Positions 37,601-48,600 are shown, numbered from the stretch's first letter. The stretch is DNA of 64,000 nucleotides from Isoperla grammatica (GCA_945910005.1 OX246743.1:1624122-1688121); one strand, 5' to 3'. Translations and numbers: made by a program. The notes: a model not told the origin generated them from the letters alone.

Positions 37601-39917
37601 CCTTCCATCCCGGTAGGCATCCAGACGCTCCGGCCGAGATAGTCCGGCAGTACTTGGAGGCTGGCGGTGATGTCAACAAGGCTGTCATGTCACATCTGGA
37701 CAGTAAGTAGACGTGCTCGCTACAATCAGTTGCCCGGCCCGGTCACCTTCCATCCCGGTAGGCATCCAGACGCTCCGGCCGATATAGTCCGGCTGTACTT
37801 GGAGGCAGGCGGTGATGTCAACAAGGCTGTCATGTCACATCTGGACAGTAAGTAGACGTGCTCGCTACAATCAGTCACCTTCCATCCCGGTAGGCATCCA
37901 GACGCTCCGGCCGAGATAGTCCGGCTGTACTTGGAGGCTGGCGGTGATGTCAACAAGGCTGTCATGTCACATCTGGAGAGTAAGTAGACGTGCTCGCTAC
38001 AATCAGTTGCCCAGCCCGGTCACCTTCCATCCCGGTAGGCATCCAGACGCTCCGGCCGAGATAGTCCGGCTGTACTTGGAGGCTGGCGGTGATGTCAACA
38101 AGGCTGTCATGTCACATCTGGACAGTAAGTAGACGTGCTCGCTACAATCAGTTGCCCGGCCCGGTCACCTTCCATCCCGGTAGGCATCCAGACGCTCCGG
38201 CCGAGATAGTCCGGCTGTACTTGGAGGCTGGCGGTGATGTCAACAAGGCTGTCATGTCACATCTGGACAGTAAGTAGACGTGCTCGCTACAATCAGTTGC
38301 CCAGCCCGGTCACCTTCCATCCCGGTAGGCATCCAGACGCTCCGGCCGAGATAGTCCGGCTGTACTTGGAGGCTGGCGGTGATGTCAACAAGGCTGTCAT
38401 GTCACATTTGGACAGTAAGTAGACGTGCTCGCTACAATCAGTTGCCCGGCCCGGTCACCTTCCATCCCGGTAGGCATCCAGACGCTCCGGCGGAGATAGT
38501 CCGGCTGTACTTGGAGGCTGGCGGTGATGTCAACAAGGCTGTCATGTCACATCTGGACAGTAAGTAGACGTGCTCGCTACAATCAGTTGCCCGGCCTGGT
38601 CACCTTCCATCCCGGTAGGCATCCAGACGCTCCGGCCGAGATAGTCTGGCTGTAATGGCGGTGATGTCAACAAGGCTGTCATACTCATCTCACATCTGGA
38701 CAGTAAGTAGACGTGCTCACTACAATTGCAGAGTTGTTGTCCAGTTCTGTGCACCTATTTTATAATTTGATTACAGTGCTCACTGTGGGCATTTTTAGGC
38801 CTACCTAATGTGGCAATTTGGATGTTTGGTGCACATTAGTATTTTAATGAAGGATCTACTGCAGTCAAACTTTGTTATGATTTATTTTATTGGTTTATAG
38901 TTTATTGTCTGAATAACATATTTGAGCATATAAACCTATGTTTTTGCAGGAACTCTCCTAAAAGATGACGAGCTGCTGAACTTCTCCGAGCTCGGCTGCT
39001 ACTGCCAGTTTGACCTGTTTGGCACCGAGTGCCTGTTGTACCAGCTGAACCCCAGCTGCGACATGCCCTCGGACAACCAGCGCCTCGACAAGGTCGTGCT
39101 TCTCGTCGCGGAGGGGAAGGCAGACAGGATCCTCTTGGCTCACGACATACACACCAAGCACAGACTGGTGAGTGGCCTGGCCTGGTACAGCATCACCAGA
39201 TCTAGCGTTTTTGAAAGTCGGAAGCGCTTGTTCGAAAGTCTAGACTGGCGGTGCCACCTCGCGGGGTATTTTACTCGCAAAGCAGTGGTAAAATAAAAAC
39301 TGCTGTACCCTGTTTTCCGTGGTAGTATTTCAAATAAAAATAGATCAATCTGTTTATTTGTTTGTGAAACAGTTTATTTTTAAATAATTTTGTATTCATA
39401 AAACTTGGTTTTAATATAATAATTAATTATCAATTTACCTGTATTAAAGCTGCAGTTGAACTCATTTGGATGTCGAGCCACAGGTTACGTCGCCTTCACA
39501 GTATAGTGGTGCTTGAATTGAATGAGCCCGACCATCAGATACCTTGTACATTAGTAAACAGTTTTGCTGGTTGTTTGCCGGCCTTTAGAGAGTATCCACG
39601 GAGCCTTCACAGTATAGTGGTGCTTGAATTGAATGAGCCCGACCATCAGATACCGTGTACATTAGTAAACAGTTTTGCTGGTTGTTTGCCGGCCTTCTAG
39701 AGAGTATAAACCTTCTTTTAGAAAACAATGATGGTCCTAAACTAGTTTCTTCCTATTATAGATGGATTTTGGTGGCCATGGGTTTTCTCACATTCTCAAC
39801 AATGTGCTGCCGAAGCTGGCCGTCAAGGGCGTATCAGAAGACATCATCGATCAGATTTCAATCGCCAATCCCCAGACCTGGCTGGCGAGTCCCTGGGAGA
39901 AACATCAACAGCCCTGA
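25640..39917 (+). CDS. PTER: Phosphotriesterase-related protein (PTER, amidohydrolase superfamily)
   Basis: PTER is a binuclear-metal TIM-barrel hydrolase related to bacterial phosphotriesterase. Mammalian PTER is reported to hydrolyse N-acetyltaurine. Seven exons keep phase: 25640-25661, 29798-29957, 30219-30409, 31893-32051, 32924-33088, 38950-39167 and 39762-39917. They encode 356 aa (human 349). The tiny first exon encodes MVNSIQT and joins [18 protein letters not shown]. Metal ligands sit where expected: H23/H25 (THEH), E169 (GVIGEVG, replacing the carboxylated lysine of phosphotriesterase), H201 (FHPGR), H230 (MSHLDR) and D298 (HDIH). Intron 3 has a non-canonical GC donor (ACAG|GCAAGT at 30410). 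Exon 4's acceptor is duplicated and exon 5's donor edge is repeated about 40 times downstream. Every repeated copy is out of phase or stops, so the first donor (33089) must pair with the acceptor at 38949. Confidence 0.93.
26095..26122 (+). repeat. (GTT)n microsatellite
   Basis: A run of about seven GTT/TTG units in PTER intron 1 directly abuts the 3' side of the minus-strand LINE that begins near 26130. It may represent that element's simple-repeat tail. Confidence 0.5.
26130..27250 (-). mobile_element. LINE reverse transcriptase, degenerate 3' half
   Basis: The minus strand encodes [14 protein letters not shown] (the F-A-D-D catalytic core, about 27180-27225), then [15 protein letters not shown] (about 26970-27020), [17 protein letters not shown] (about 26805-26860), [19 protein letters not shown] (about 26590-26650) and [18 protein letters not shown] (about 26390-26445). 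These are in the correct order for a non-LTR polymerase but spread over overlapping frames, so at least three frameshifts or indels have accumulated. The last two motifs match the plus-strand copy at 338-630. It is inserted in PTER intron 1 in antisense. Confidence 0.75.
27600..27790 (-). mobile_element. LINE 3' end with (TTAATC)n tail
   Basis: On the minus strand the sequence encodes [18 protein letters not shown] followed by a stop, then a 3' UTR matching 630-700, and ends in four or so TTAATC units at 27605-27630. It belongs to the same family as 338-730 and 26130-27250, and is severely 5'-truncated. Confidence 0.65.
27795..28030. repeat. Dispersed repeat containing the AAGCCATTTTATAT module
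   Basis: It contains a palindromic patch 'gtagccccagccgccgg', resembling those at 3190 and 48215, followed by 'gaagccattttatattgga' and 'aaatggttgaggaagcc', which recur at 5560 and, inverted, at 46678-46745. This suggests related non-coding elements sharing an end module. Confidence 0.4.
28176..29091. mobile_element. PIF/Harbinger-like element, 916 bp, TAA target duplication
   Basis: GGCCCGGTATTTCAATGTCC at the left is mirrored exactly at the right, giving a perfect terminal repeat of 30 bp. TAA flanks both sides (28173-28175 and 29092-29094). A 3-bp TWA duplication with GGCCCGGT-type ends is the signature of PIF/Harbinger transposons. The interior (about 28565-28745) contains a short frame starting [13 protein letters not shown] that may be a relic of the Myb-like accessory protein. 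No DDE transposase is present. A perfect 45-nt fold-back lies at 28406-28450. Confidence 0.8.
30610..31390 (+). repeat. 85-bp minisatellite, about 9 copies, PTER intron 3
   Basis: The unit runs 'tgtccctccccactgtcatt', then 'gtcattcccaccactgccac', then 'ccccaatactactgtcactt', then 'ccagcacactgccagtacca', and repeats every 85 bp with few substitutions. It is strongly C/T/A-biased with almost no G, so one strand is pyrimidine-rich. Because 85 is not a multiple of three, all plus-strand frames stay open for long stretches. Those apparent reading frames are not genes. Confidence 0.9.
31803..31917 (+). repeat. Tandem duplication of the PTER exon 4 acceptor edge
   Basis: The segment 'gcactaatcg...acgttgcg(t)tgtacacag|GATACTACGTGTC' occurs twice, with exon-like starts at 31838 and 31893 (55 bp apart). 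Only the second continues into the full exon (CAGCCTGCCACTGTGCTC). The first copy has a few extra intronic bases and differs at silent-looking positions in the exon part (TCGTCTGCT versus TCATCCGTT). Confidence 0.85.
32184..32681. mobile_element. hAT-like element, 498 bp, carrying a LINE tail
   Basis: The ends are CAGGGATGGC and its inverse GCCATCCCTG. The flanks TACTAATT and TACTTATT match at 7 of 8, as expected for an ageing hAT duplication. Inside, at 32278-32347, lies a fragment matching the LINE 3' end at 85-135, on the minus strand and followed by a T run on the plus strand, so a LINE 3' end was inserted or captured within it. Confidence 0.7.
32990..38724 (+). repeat. Array of ~40 PTER exon 5 donor-edge copies (145-bp units, some 132 bp)
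   Basis: The genuine exon 5 (32924-33088) provides the first unit. Each later unit has 'ttgcccggcccggtcacctt' or a shortened start, the 3' part of the exon ([20 protein letters not shown] to VMSHLD), a donor ACA|GTAAGT and 'agacgtgctcgctacaatca'. Donor-like sites recur every 145 bp from 33088 to 38702. Units lacking the 13-nt start (132 bp) end near 35250, 36542 and 37979. Two donors (35118, 36410) read ACAGGAAGT and are disabled. Copies are nearly identical. The last (about 38590-38724) is degenerate. In-frame stops follow every donor, and the 27-nt spacer is too short for a normal spliceosomal intron. Confidence 0.95.
39493..39712 (+). repeat. 111-bp two-copy tandem duplication in PTER intron 6
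   Basis: 'ccttcacagtatagtggtgc' and the following sequence to 'gccggccttTagagagtat' occurs at 39493 and again at 39604 with very few differences. It lies wholly within the intron and contains no splice site of the gene, so it serves as a contrast to the exon-edge duplications. Confidence 0.85.
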
Positions 39918-41219
39918 CAGGTAGGTCTATAATGCCTTTAGTTGGTCATCAAGCTAATTCTGGATCAAATTTTGTTTTTGAATTTACAAATTTTGGTTTA
40001 GGTCTAATTGAGTAAAACCTATCTTTCAACGATTTTATACATATTTCTTCTATTTTTATGTGCGTAACTATTCGTTTATCTCTTATACATGGAGGTCTTA
40101 CCTGTGAAAAGTTATTCAAAGTGACTTGATGAACTGGGACTGCTTCAAGATTTTTTCAGAACTTAGATTGAATTATTTATGAGTCTACACGAGCCAAATT
40201 AGAAAAAAAAGACATTGGGCAATTGGTAAAAATAACAAATTCTCATTTTGTTTGTGCTTTTGTCATTTAAAATATAGATAATATAGATTTTGATATGTTA
40301 TATACACCGATTTTGGTGTTAGCTATGAATCAATTTTGTCATTTCCTCGTTTAAGTTTGATCAATATATTCTAATGTTGTGTGTTACATTATGTTTCTAT
40401 TCTTTCTGTGTTAAAGTAATTTGGAGAATCTGTGTGGCTCTATCTATTAGGGGTGGGACAGTTGCAATAAAATAAATAAATTGGAAGTGTTTATTAAATA
40501 AAAAATTGAAAAAACGTGAACTATTTATCTGATAGGTGCTGAACAATTGACCGAGAGTCGTTAACTGATCAGCTGATTTGATGCAACTGTACTTGAGTGT
40601 TACAGTATTACTGTAGGATTCTTCTATGGCTTGTCGGCATGTCACACTAACGACTGGTACTTGTTCAGTAGATAACATACAAACTTCAATCAAGTCTATA
40701 TTACTACGCTGGATATATCGTTATGGTAGCATTATTATTTACTATTTTGACCAGTACAGTTTTTCGATTTGTTTTGTTTAAATAAATACTACAGCATTTG
40801 ATATCATCGACTGTTGAATATTTAAAATGAGTGCAAGTCAAAATTCAAAAATTCCAATCACAAAATGCTATATAGACTATATGAGGACAATCCAATGTGT
40901 CCCACTTAGTTTTACAATTGCATCGATATTCTTCCCGTTTCACTTAGTAATACAATTCACTTTTTTTAAATATTCATTGTGAAGCTTGATATTGATACTG
41001 TTTACAATAAAAGTTATCAAAGGCTTTTAATCTGTGGTGTTGAAAGTTCACTACGGTAACAGAATTAATTTGTTTATGAATAATATTTGTTTTTTTATCA
41101 AAAGTCTATCATTCCTTGTACTAATTATTATAGTTGGTGTTAAAACTAGCCACTTGGTCCCAACCTGTGAACAAAGGAGATATTTATTGTTATTATTACG
41201 TATTATTACTACAGTATTT

Positions 41220-41905
41220 ATTAAGCGAGCGAAGCAAGCGTCTCCATTAGACCTTTATGGCACTTCGTTCTGTTTTTTTTATTTATTTTTTATTTTATGT
41301 CTGCCAATAGCGGTTGAACGGAAAGTCCGATCAACCTGAAACTTGGACCATCCACAAGCTTTGATGTGGATTGAAGGTTTATAGTTTTGTAGCAAAAACA
41401 TTCGAAAAGTTTCAAAGTTACACCATAGTTACTGTAAAATATTTTTCTGAAACAAAATAGCTGCAAAATGTGAGAGTGCCATATTTGTATAAACATTTTC
41501 CGGCCACAAATATGTTCATTTTATGGCGATCTGATAAGTACTGGCAAAGTTACACAAAAGTTACTCGAAATTTTTTTTTGAAACACAGTAACGGCAAAAT
41601 GTGAGGTGGCAATATTATAGTACATAAATGTTTGTCCGGTCACGAATATGCTAATATGAACGCGATCTAATACGTATTAGCGGCAGAAACTACATTTAGT
41701 AACGGTGGCGGACCGCGATAAAAACACTAGACAAAATGACAACGAACCATGTTAGCAACGCACACTGCGCGACGTCCAACAATGTCAGGAAGTATAATAG
41801 CTATGGAAATTTGAAAAATGTTTGCAATGTGCATTCTTGTATTGTTGTTAATTGTTGTTTTTATTACCTTTGAAAACTTTTCGCCAGAAAGTTCGTAGCT
41901 ATATG
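41220..41905. repeat. Dispersed 0.7-kb repeat, copy B (uninterrupted)
   Basis: It aligns over its full length with 22128-22417 plus 23157-23595 and supplies the empty site for the nested hAT element. It begins near 'aagcaagcgtctcc' and ends near 'cgccagaaagttcg'. Divergence between the copies is visible by eye in many substitutions, so the family is not recent. Confidence 0.75.
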
Positions 41906-42366
41906 GATGCTCTCGCTTATCAACGCATCAAACAGAGCGTTTTCCTAGTTTGATGACATAGTACTTTACAGCTAGGTTACCTGTTTGATGTCGGCACTCT
42001 CAGATACCGTAGGGGGAATACTTGGATACGAAACAAACTCAAAATTAAGCACTTTTTATGACTCGGCCCGGACTCGGACTCTACTCGAACTTAGAAATCA
42101 AGAATCGCACAGCCCTAGTGAGGGTGTGTCGTAGAGCGGACCGGATGCCCGGGCTGGTCATTGTCATTGTTATTTTTATTGTTATTTGTGTTGTTTTTAT
42201 TGTCATTGGTCGGACAGGTACAGTAATGACCTGAATACACTTTCAGACCCTGTTTTCAACTGAAGTTGGAATCTTGCGTCGTCGAAGAGAGTGGAAGGTT
42301 CACTTGGGCCTAAACCATTCCTGACGCTTCATCCCTTTCTTCTCTTTCTTCACCTAGCATCTCTTA

Positions 42367-42513
42367 GAGCCGGTATTATGAACGTCAGCTAAATATTTAG
42401 AAAACTACTAACTTGTTTTCACCATGGCAACAACCAATGGGAAGCCTGGTTGCCACAATGAAAACAAGTTAGTAGCTTACTAAATATTTATCTGAAGTTC
42501 ATAATGCCGGGCC
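42367..42513. mobile_element. Fold-back MITE, Harbinger-like ends
   Basis: A 147-bp fold-back with GAGCCGGTATTATGAACGTC at the left and, inverted, GGCCCGGCATTATGAACTTC at the right. The symmetry continues through 'aaatattta' and 'aactagtttgtt'-like sequence to a centre at 42430-42450. The flanks TTA and TCA could be a mutated 3-bp duplication. Confidence 0.6.
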
Positions 42514-42670
42514 TCACATATCTATCTCATTGTCTTCTTCTTCTTCTTCCAGTTTTACCACCAGTTCTCTCCACAGGGGTTTTGCTTCAACCATATTCAG
42601 AAATAATTTTAGGACTTAATATTCAGTATAGTGGGTATCACCTTGACGCGAGAGACAAGCTTACCCGTGA

Positions 42671-45600
42671 TTAGAGCCCAGCCCCATCGCCCGAGCACTG
42701 GGGATTAGAGGGAGTCATCTTCTCAATCTCTTGCACCTTGGACAGATAGCTGTAGTCCTTGACGTTGGGTAGGCCCGACAGCACGCAAGCCCCCAGCGCG
42801 CTGCGGTTCAGGTTCAGCCCTTGCGCATCAAACCATTCGTGACTTGCGTCGTCGTAGCATTCTACGTAGGGGATGGTCGTTGACCCTAAGGGAACAAGTG
42901 TTCACGTCACTCCATGTTTCATTTATTTTTTTTATTAACCAACTAGGCGTAAGGAATTTAATCAATTTATTGTAGCGTATTGGAGAGAGAAGACTGAAAT
43001 GGTTCGGACATGTCAAGAGGATGGAAAGAGAAAGATTGCCGAGGAGAATGCTAGAACTGGAGACAACAACTTACATGTAATTTTTTCAATTTCTCATTTC
43101 CCATAATGAGTATGCCTAACTTTGTCGAGCACAGCTTCTATTCCTAAACTTTTTTACTCCCCAGAAAAGTGAAAACCCTTCTTTTTGTATTGTTATGTAA
43201 ATGGGCCATAACTTGTCGTCATGTTTAATGTACTGAATGTTTCAACACTCACCGTTAAATCCACCAATCACGAAGATCATTTCGTCCAGGATCACGGATG
43301 CAAAGTTACTGCGGGGACTGAACATTTCGTTAATCTCACGCCAGCTAGTTGAGTTACGAGGGTCCAACACCTCGCCTGAAACACAACAAATACGACCCGT
43401 GTTACTTGCTGCTTGCAGGACCATTTTTTGTAACATTCTTGTCCTTGAATTTAATTTATCTTATCGAAAGTCAGTACGCACTCCAAAAGTACGTGGTTTC
43501 TGGGGGTGGGCGGCTGATCGACCGTTCATATGCAGATGGGTTTAAGTGACCACAAGACGTGTTACGAGATAATCAATTTTAACTCTTGTCCCTTAAATCA
43601 CTTGAGTCCGATGTTATGATGATCTGTTATTGAGTTTTATACATACTTAATTTATAAGCTTACATGGCATGGCAACCACCAATCGTAAGCGTGGATTGCA
43701 CTGAAAAAACAGGTTAGCCCCCGGGGGACTAAATGGGTCGTGTATTTCAGAAAGGGCGTACAAGTCACATTTTGAAAACACGAGTGTAATTTTTGCTCAC
43801 ATCTGTAAACATAGGCACACTTTGGTGTACACAGGATGCCAGTGCAGGACAGTTTCTTGCATTTGTTTAAAACTATGCTAAGAAATACAATTTAGTTACC
43901 CGTCAATGTTGGGTCTTAGCCAATACAGGGGGCGTACGTACCAGTCTGCAGCCTACAGTGTGTTCGGAAATTCAACCAGCAGTTGGCAACCAGCAACCTG
44001 GTTGCGCACGGTTTTAAGCTTAACCAACCAGACTTTACGAACACCAAACTCAACCAGTTGTTTAGATATCGGCGGCAATTTTAAACCTAGGCCTAATAGA
44101 AGTATTGAATTGTACTATATTTATTTGCATAATGTCGAACCCTCATGCACACGATTAGTCATTTCTCATGACTAACTGAGAAATAATTATAGGCCTAGCC
44201 CTCGACTATAGGCCTAGGCCTACAAAATATATTATAAAGTAAGAAACTGCAGGCCTAGGGCCTACTTTAGGCCTAATACGGATAAGGTTCACTGTCCAAA
44301 ATTTTTAAGTGAAACCGTTTTGTCGAGTTTCGTTTAATGTACTGGTACGACAAGATTTATCATACCTTTTACAACACGGCGTTTTCACTAAAACATTTAA
44401 AGTTCTTGGAATATATAGTCACAACACAGATAACTAAATCATGCCGTTATCTGTTGTCCTAGGCCTAGGGCCTAGGCTAGGCTAAGTTGACGAGGCCAAG
44501 GTGTATAAAAATAAATGTAAATACAATAAAATGCATTAAATACAGTTTAAATTAAGGAAGAAGCAAGAAAGCTAGATCTATCTTTGAATAGTCTTCTCGT
44601 TCAGTTCTAATAAAAGGTACTGAGTGTCGTTTTTACCCACGGCACGTTTGAAATTGCCATATAAATTTTGAATCGGTGCGCATTTTAGTGGATGCCAACC
44701 ACGCAGCACCTATTTTCTTGGTTGCCGTGGGCTCGGCACGGCACGGCTTGGTTGCCATCCAAGTTGTGGCCACGCCCACTCAACCATGGACTTTACGAAC
44801 ACGTTTTGCATCTGGATGTGCTCAACCGGCAGCCAGGATGCTTTATCGAACTCACTGCTAGTGACTCCGTTGCACCCATAGATCTTGTTGTGGTATGAGA
44901 TGAGGCTGACTCCTGACCGGGCCGTGTGCATGGACTGGATGTAGGTCCACTGATTGAGTGTACGTACCAGTCTGCAGCCTAGTGACTCCGTTGAACCCGC
45001 CCAGGGCATAGATCTTGTTGTGGTATGAGATGAGGCTGACTCCTGACCGGGCCGTGTGCATGGACTGGATGTAGGTCCACTGATTGAGTGTACGTACCAG
45101 TCTGCAGCCTAGTGACTCCGTTGAACCCATAGATCTTGTTGTGGTATGAGATGAGGCTGACTCCTGACCGGGCCGTGTGCATGGACTGGATGTAGGTCCA
45201 CTGATTGAGTGTACGTACCAGTCTGCAGCCTAGTGACTCCATTGAACCCGCCTAGGGCATAGATCTTGTTGTGGTATGAGATGAGGCTGACTCCTGACCG
45301 GGCCGTGTGCATGGACTGGATGTAGGTCCACTGATTGAGTGTACGTACCAGTCTGCAGCCTAGTGACTCCGTTGAACCCGCCCAGGGCATAGATCTTGTT
45401 GTGGTATGAGATGAGGCTGACTCCTGACCGGGCCGTGTGCATGGACTGGATGTAGGTCCACTGATTGAGTGTACGTACCAGTCTGCAGCCTAGTGACTCC
45501 GTTGAACCCATAGATCTTGTTGTGGTATGAGATGAGGCTGACTCCTGACCGGGCCGTGTGCATGGACTGGATGTAGGTCCACTGATTGAGTGTACGTACC

Positions 45601-48600
45601 AGTCTGCAGCCTAGTGACTCCGTTGAACCCGCCCAGGGCATAGATCTTGTTGTGGTACGAGATGAGGCTGACTCCTGACCGGGCCGTGTGCATGGACTGG
45701 ATGTAGGTCCACTGATTGAGTGTACGTACCAGTCTGCAGCCTAGTGACTCCGTTGAACCCGCCCAGGGCATAGATCTTGTTGTGGTATGAGATGAGGCTG
45801 ACTCCTGACCGGGCCGTGTGCATGGACTGGATGTAGGTCCACTGATTGAGAGCCGGGTCGTACAGCTCTGCAGAGCGAAGCACCTCCGAGCCGTTAAACC
45901 CTCCCGCGATGTAGATCTGAAGGAGTTTCAATATTATCACACTATTTAATACATACCGGTTGTAATAGCAAAACAGAAAAGTATCTTACCAAATTATGGT
46001 TGCCTATAGGCCTAGTGATTTTGGAATGTAAATAAAATCTGTATTTATTGTTTTTGCACTCAGTTACAAGAATTGGTTTTCAGTAGGGGACATTTTATGT
46101 ACCATTTATTATGTGCGTGTTTGCTGTGACAGCTTTAAAGTCAGCATTGACATGTACACCAGTATGATATACCTACTGTACATAGATTAAAGTCAAGTTG
46201 GTCCAAAGTCACACAAATTATGGAATGTACATTGTGACTGTACAAAAAAAAACTTTCTTGAACATGTAATGGATCACATTCAAATCAAACGCCATTTAAT
46301 TCATTTTTGGTTTAAATCGTAGATTATTATAAAACTTTTCTTATTAACAAACATAACTCATAATGATCATTCCACCAGACTGTTTCCCAATAAAATTATT
46401 ACTAGTACATATATTGAAATATAGAGGTGCCGCATGGTCAAGACAGATCAAAATAAACTTATCAAAAGAACTTAACAAGGCATCGCATGATTCTGTATAG
46501 TATACAGGTAGGCCTAGGCCTATTTAAAGTTTATCTATCAAATCCGACAAGTGACGACACACATTTATATTTTTTATTTTCGCTCCAAATGTTCCTAGTT
46601 GATGACAATCAAAAGTATATTTTATATTCTCTAGCCTTCCTACTTTCTACTTTCACTTTCCTTTTTTGTTTCCTATACAGAGATGGCTTCTTCAGCCATT
46701 CTTCTTCCTTTTGCTATCCAATATAAAATGGCTTCTTTTTCTGACCTGCCCATATCATTGGGCGTCAATGTCACTCTGAAGTGCGACATACTTTCCTAAC
46801 TTGAATAACTTCCCAGTGTAACAGGCACGTAATTTATCGACACACCTTTATCAATTTTACAATTTTAGGGATCCTATAACTGGGGTGCAACCTAAACAGC
46901 TTACATTCATGTATTACTTTGTTTCAGACAGATGCACTTACCTTTTTAAAGAGGGTGGCAGCACTTGCGTCCGAACGGTGGCGATTCATGGGAGCCATAA
47001 TCGTCCATTGGTTGGTACGAGGGTCGTATCTCTCGACAGAATCCAACCGAGAGCGCCCATTGAAACCACCCATTGCATATATTAGTCCATCTTGGCCAAC
47101 AAACAAGTAAATGCAGTTCAGTATTATTATACTGGTACTACAGCTAAATTGTAATCTTGGGATAAATATAATGGTGAGAGTGAGCAATCGCAATCTTGCG
47201 ACAACATTCCTTGTTTCATTTCATACATTAATGATGAATGAATAATGATGAGTGGATGATGTACATAGTATATACTACCATAAACCAGTTTTACTGGAAT
47301 ATCAGTTGCACCCCAGTTTTAAGATTCTAACATTGGAAAACAAAACAATGCTCATTAGTGCACACATTTAGGCTACACATTCTAGTCTAGTTAGCAGAAA
47401 AATGTAAAACAAGCAACTGGTCCTGTATTTGTCAATGTCAAGTGGAAAATGGTTGAATAGCTCTATGGTAATATTGATATCATGGAAGGGTAGAAACAAT
47501 TATTTCATTGAAATAGTCTAATCTTGTTTTGACTGGCTTAAACTGCTGCCGGACAATCTTGATGATGTCCAGTATATATGCATGTTCTTTTTGTTTCATG
47601 TCACGTAGGCCTATTGGTAAGTAGCAGGCGCGTAGTAACGTTTTGAAAGTTGGTGGGGGCAAATTTATGAGGTCTCTTCTGTCTCAATATGTGGGGGGGG
47701 GAGCTGGGGGGGGGGGGGGGGGGGGAGGGCATTCATCATGTAAGTATCATGGGAGAAAGTTAAATATTCATAACTGCATCATTTGCATGCAAGTAAAAAA
47801 AAACACTTTATCAAAGTTGAAAATAAAACTCCCTAAAATAAATAAATAAAATATGGATATTAAAAAAATGAGAATATTAAATAAAACGTATTCCTACGAA
47901 TAAAATAACAAATAGGCATAAGCTTAGCCTACTATCTAAAATAAGTCGTGTTTTGATTCTGTAGTAAATATTATTTACTTGCTCGTTGCAATTTTACCAA
48001 ATCTAGAAACATCACGCCTATATGCTGAACCTTCAATGAAGTCATTCATAACATGATTTATGTCGAGACGGTCTAAATGATCTTGGTAGGCTTTACAGAT
48101 ACATATATTGTTGAGTCTCTGTTGTGTCCATAGGCGCTGAGTTTCGGCTTTCCTTGGGGGGGGGGCTCAACTTACAACCAACAGTATTTGCGTGGGAAGT
48201 CTGGGGTCTGGGGCAAAGCCCCAGCCGCCGGAGGCAATTTTTTTTTGGGAGTACTTTTGCCATCGAGATGGCCTTAGAAGCGATCTGAGGTATTTTTTGG
48301 AAAAGGAAGATTAAAATATCTATTATTAAGATATTTTATTATCGTATTTTAACCTATCATCAACATTGTTTTGTAGTTGAAACCTACTATGTAAATTAAT
48401 TTTGTAATTTTCTATCACAAACACTTCCTTGCTAAGAATATATGTGTAGAATGACGCATTATTTATTACCGTACCGTTACGAGATCCTATAAATCCGTGG
48501 TCTGGCTAAACGAACGGTTTTGCAACCCACGCATTGATAGGGTGATTTTACAAAGAAAGGGTTAAACTTTTCAAGAAGCACAAGTTTCTTCACCCTAGTT

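Larger units (their letters stand above)
39918..42670. other. Intergenic region between the convergent PTER and KLHL10 genes
   Basis: A/T-rich DNA containing the dispersed repeat at 41220-41905 and a MITE at 42367-42513. Both genes should end here, but no poly(A) signal could be assigned with confidence. A stretch at about 42040-42120 resembles one end of a hAT element ('gcacagccctag'), whose partner end was not found. No coding sequence is recognised. Confidence 0.45.

Noticed and set aside
33053..38567. Series of identical 62-residue open frames every 145 bp, resembling a tandem gene family or a CRISPR-like array
   Set aside because: They are out-of-frame or partial readings of the repeated PTER exon edge. 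Units are contiguous with no variable spacers, and each begins inside the preceding unit.
44710..45940. Multiple 90-109-residue kelch-like open frames on the minus strand
   Set aside because: They are frameshifted continuations from one array unit into the next. Only the exon at 45916-45730 fits KLHL10.
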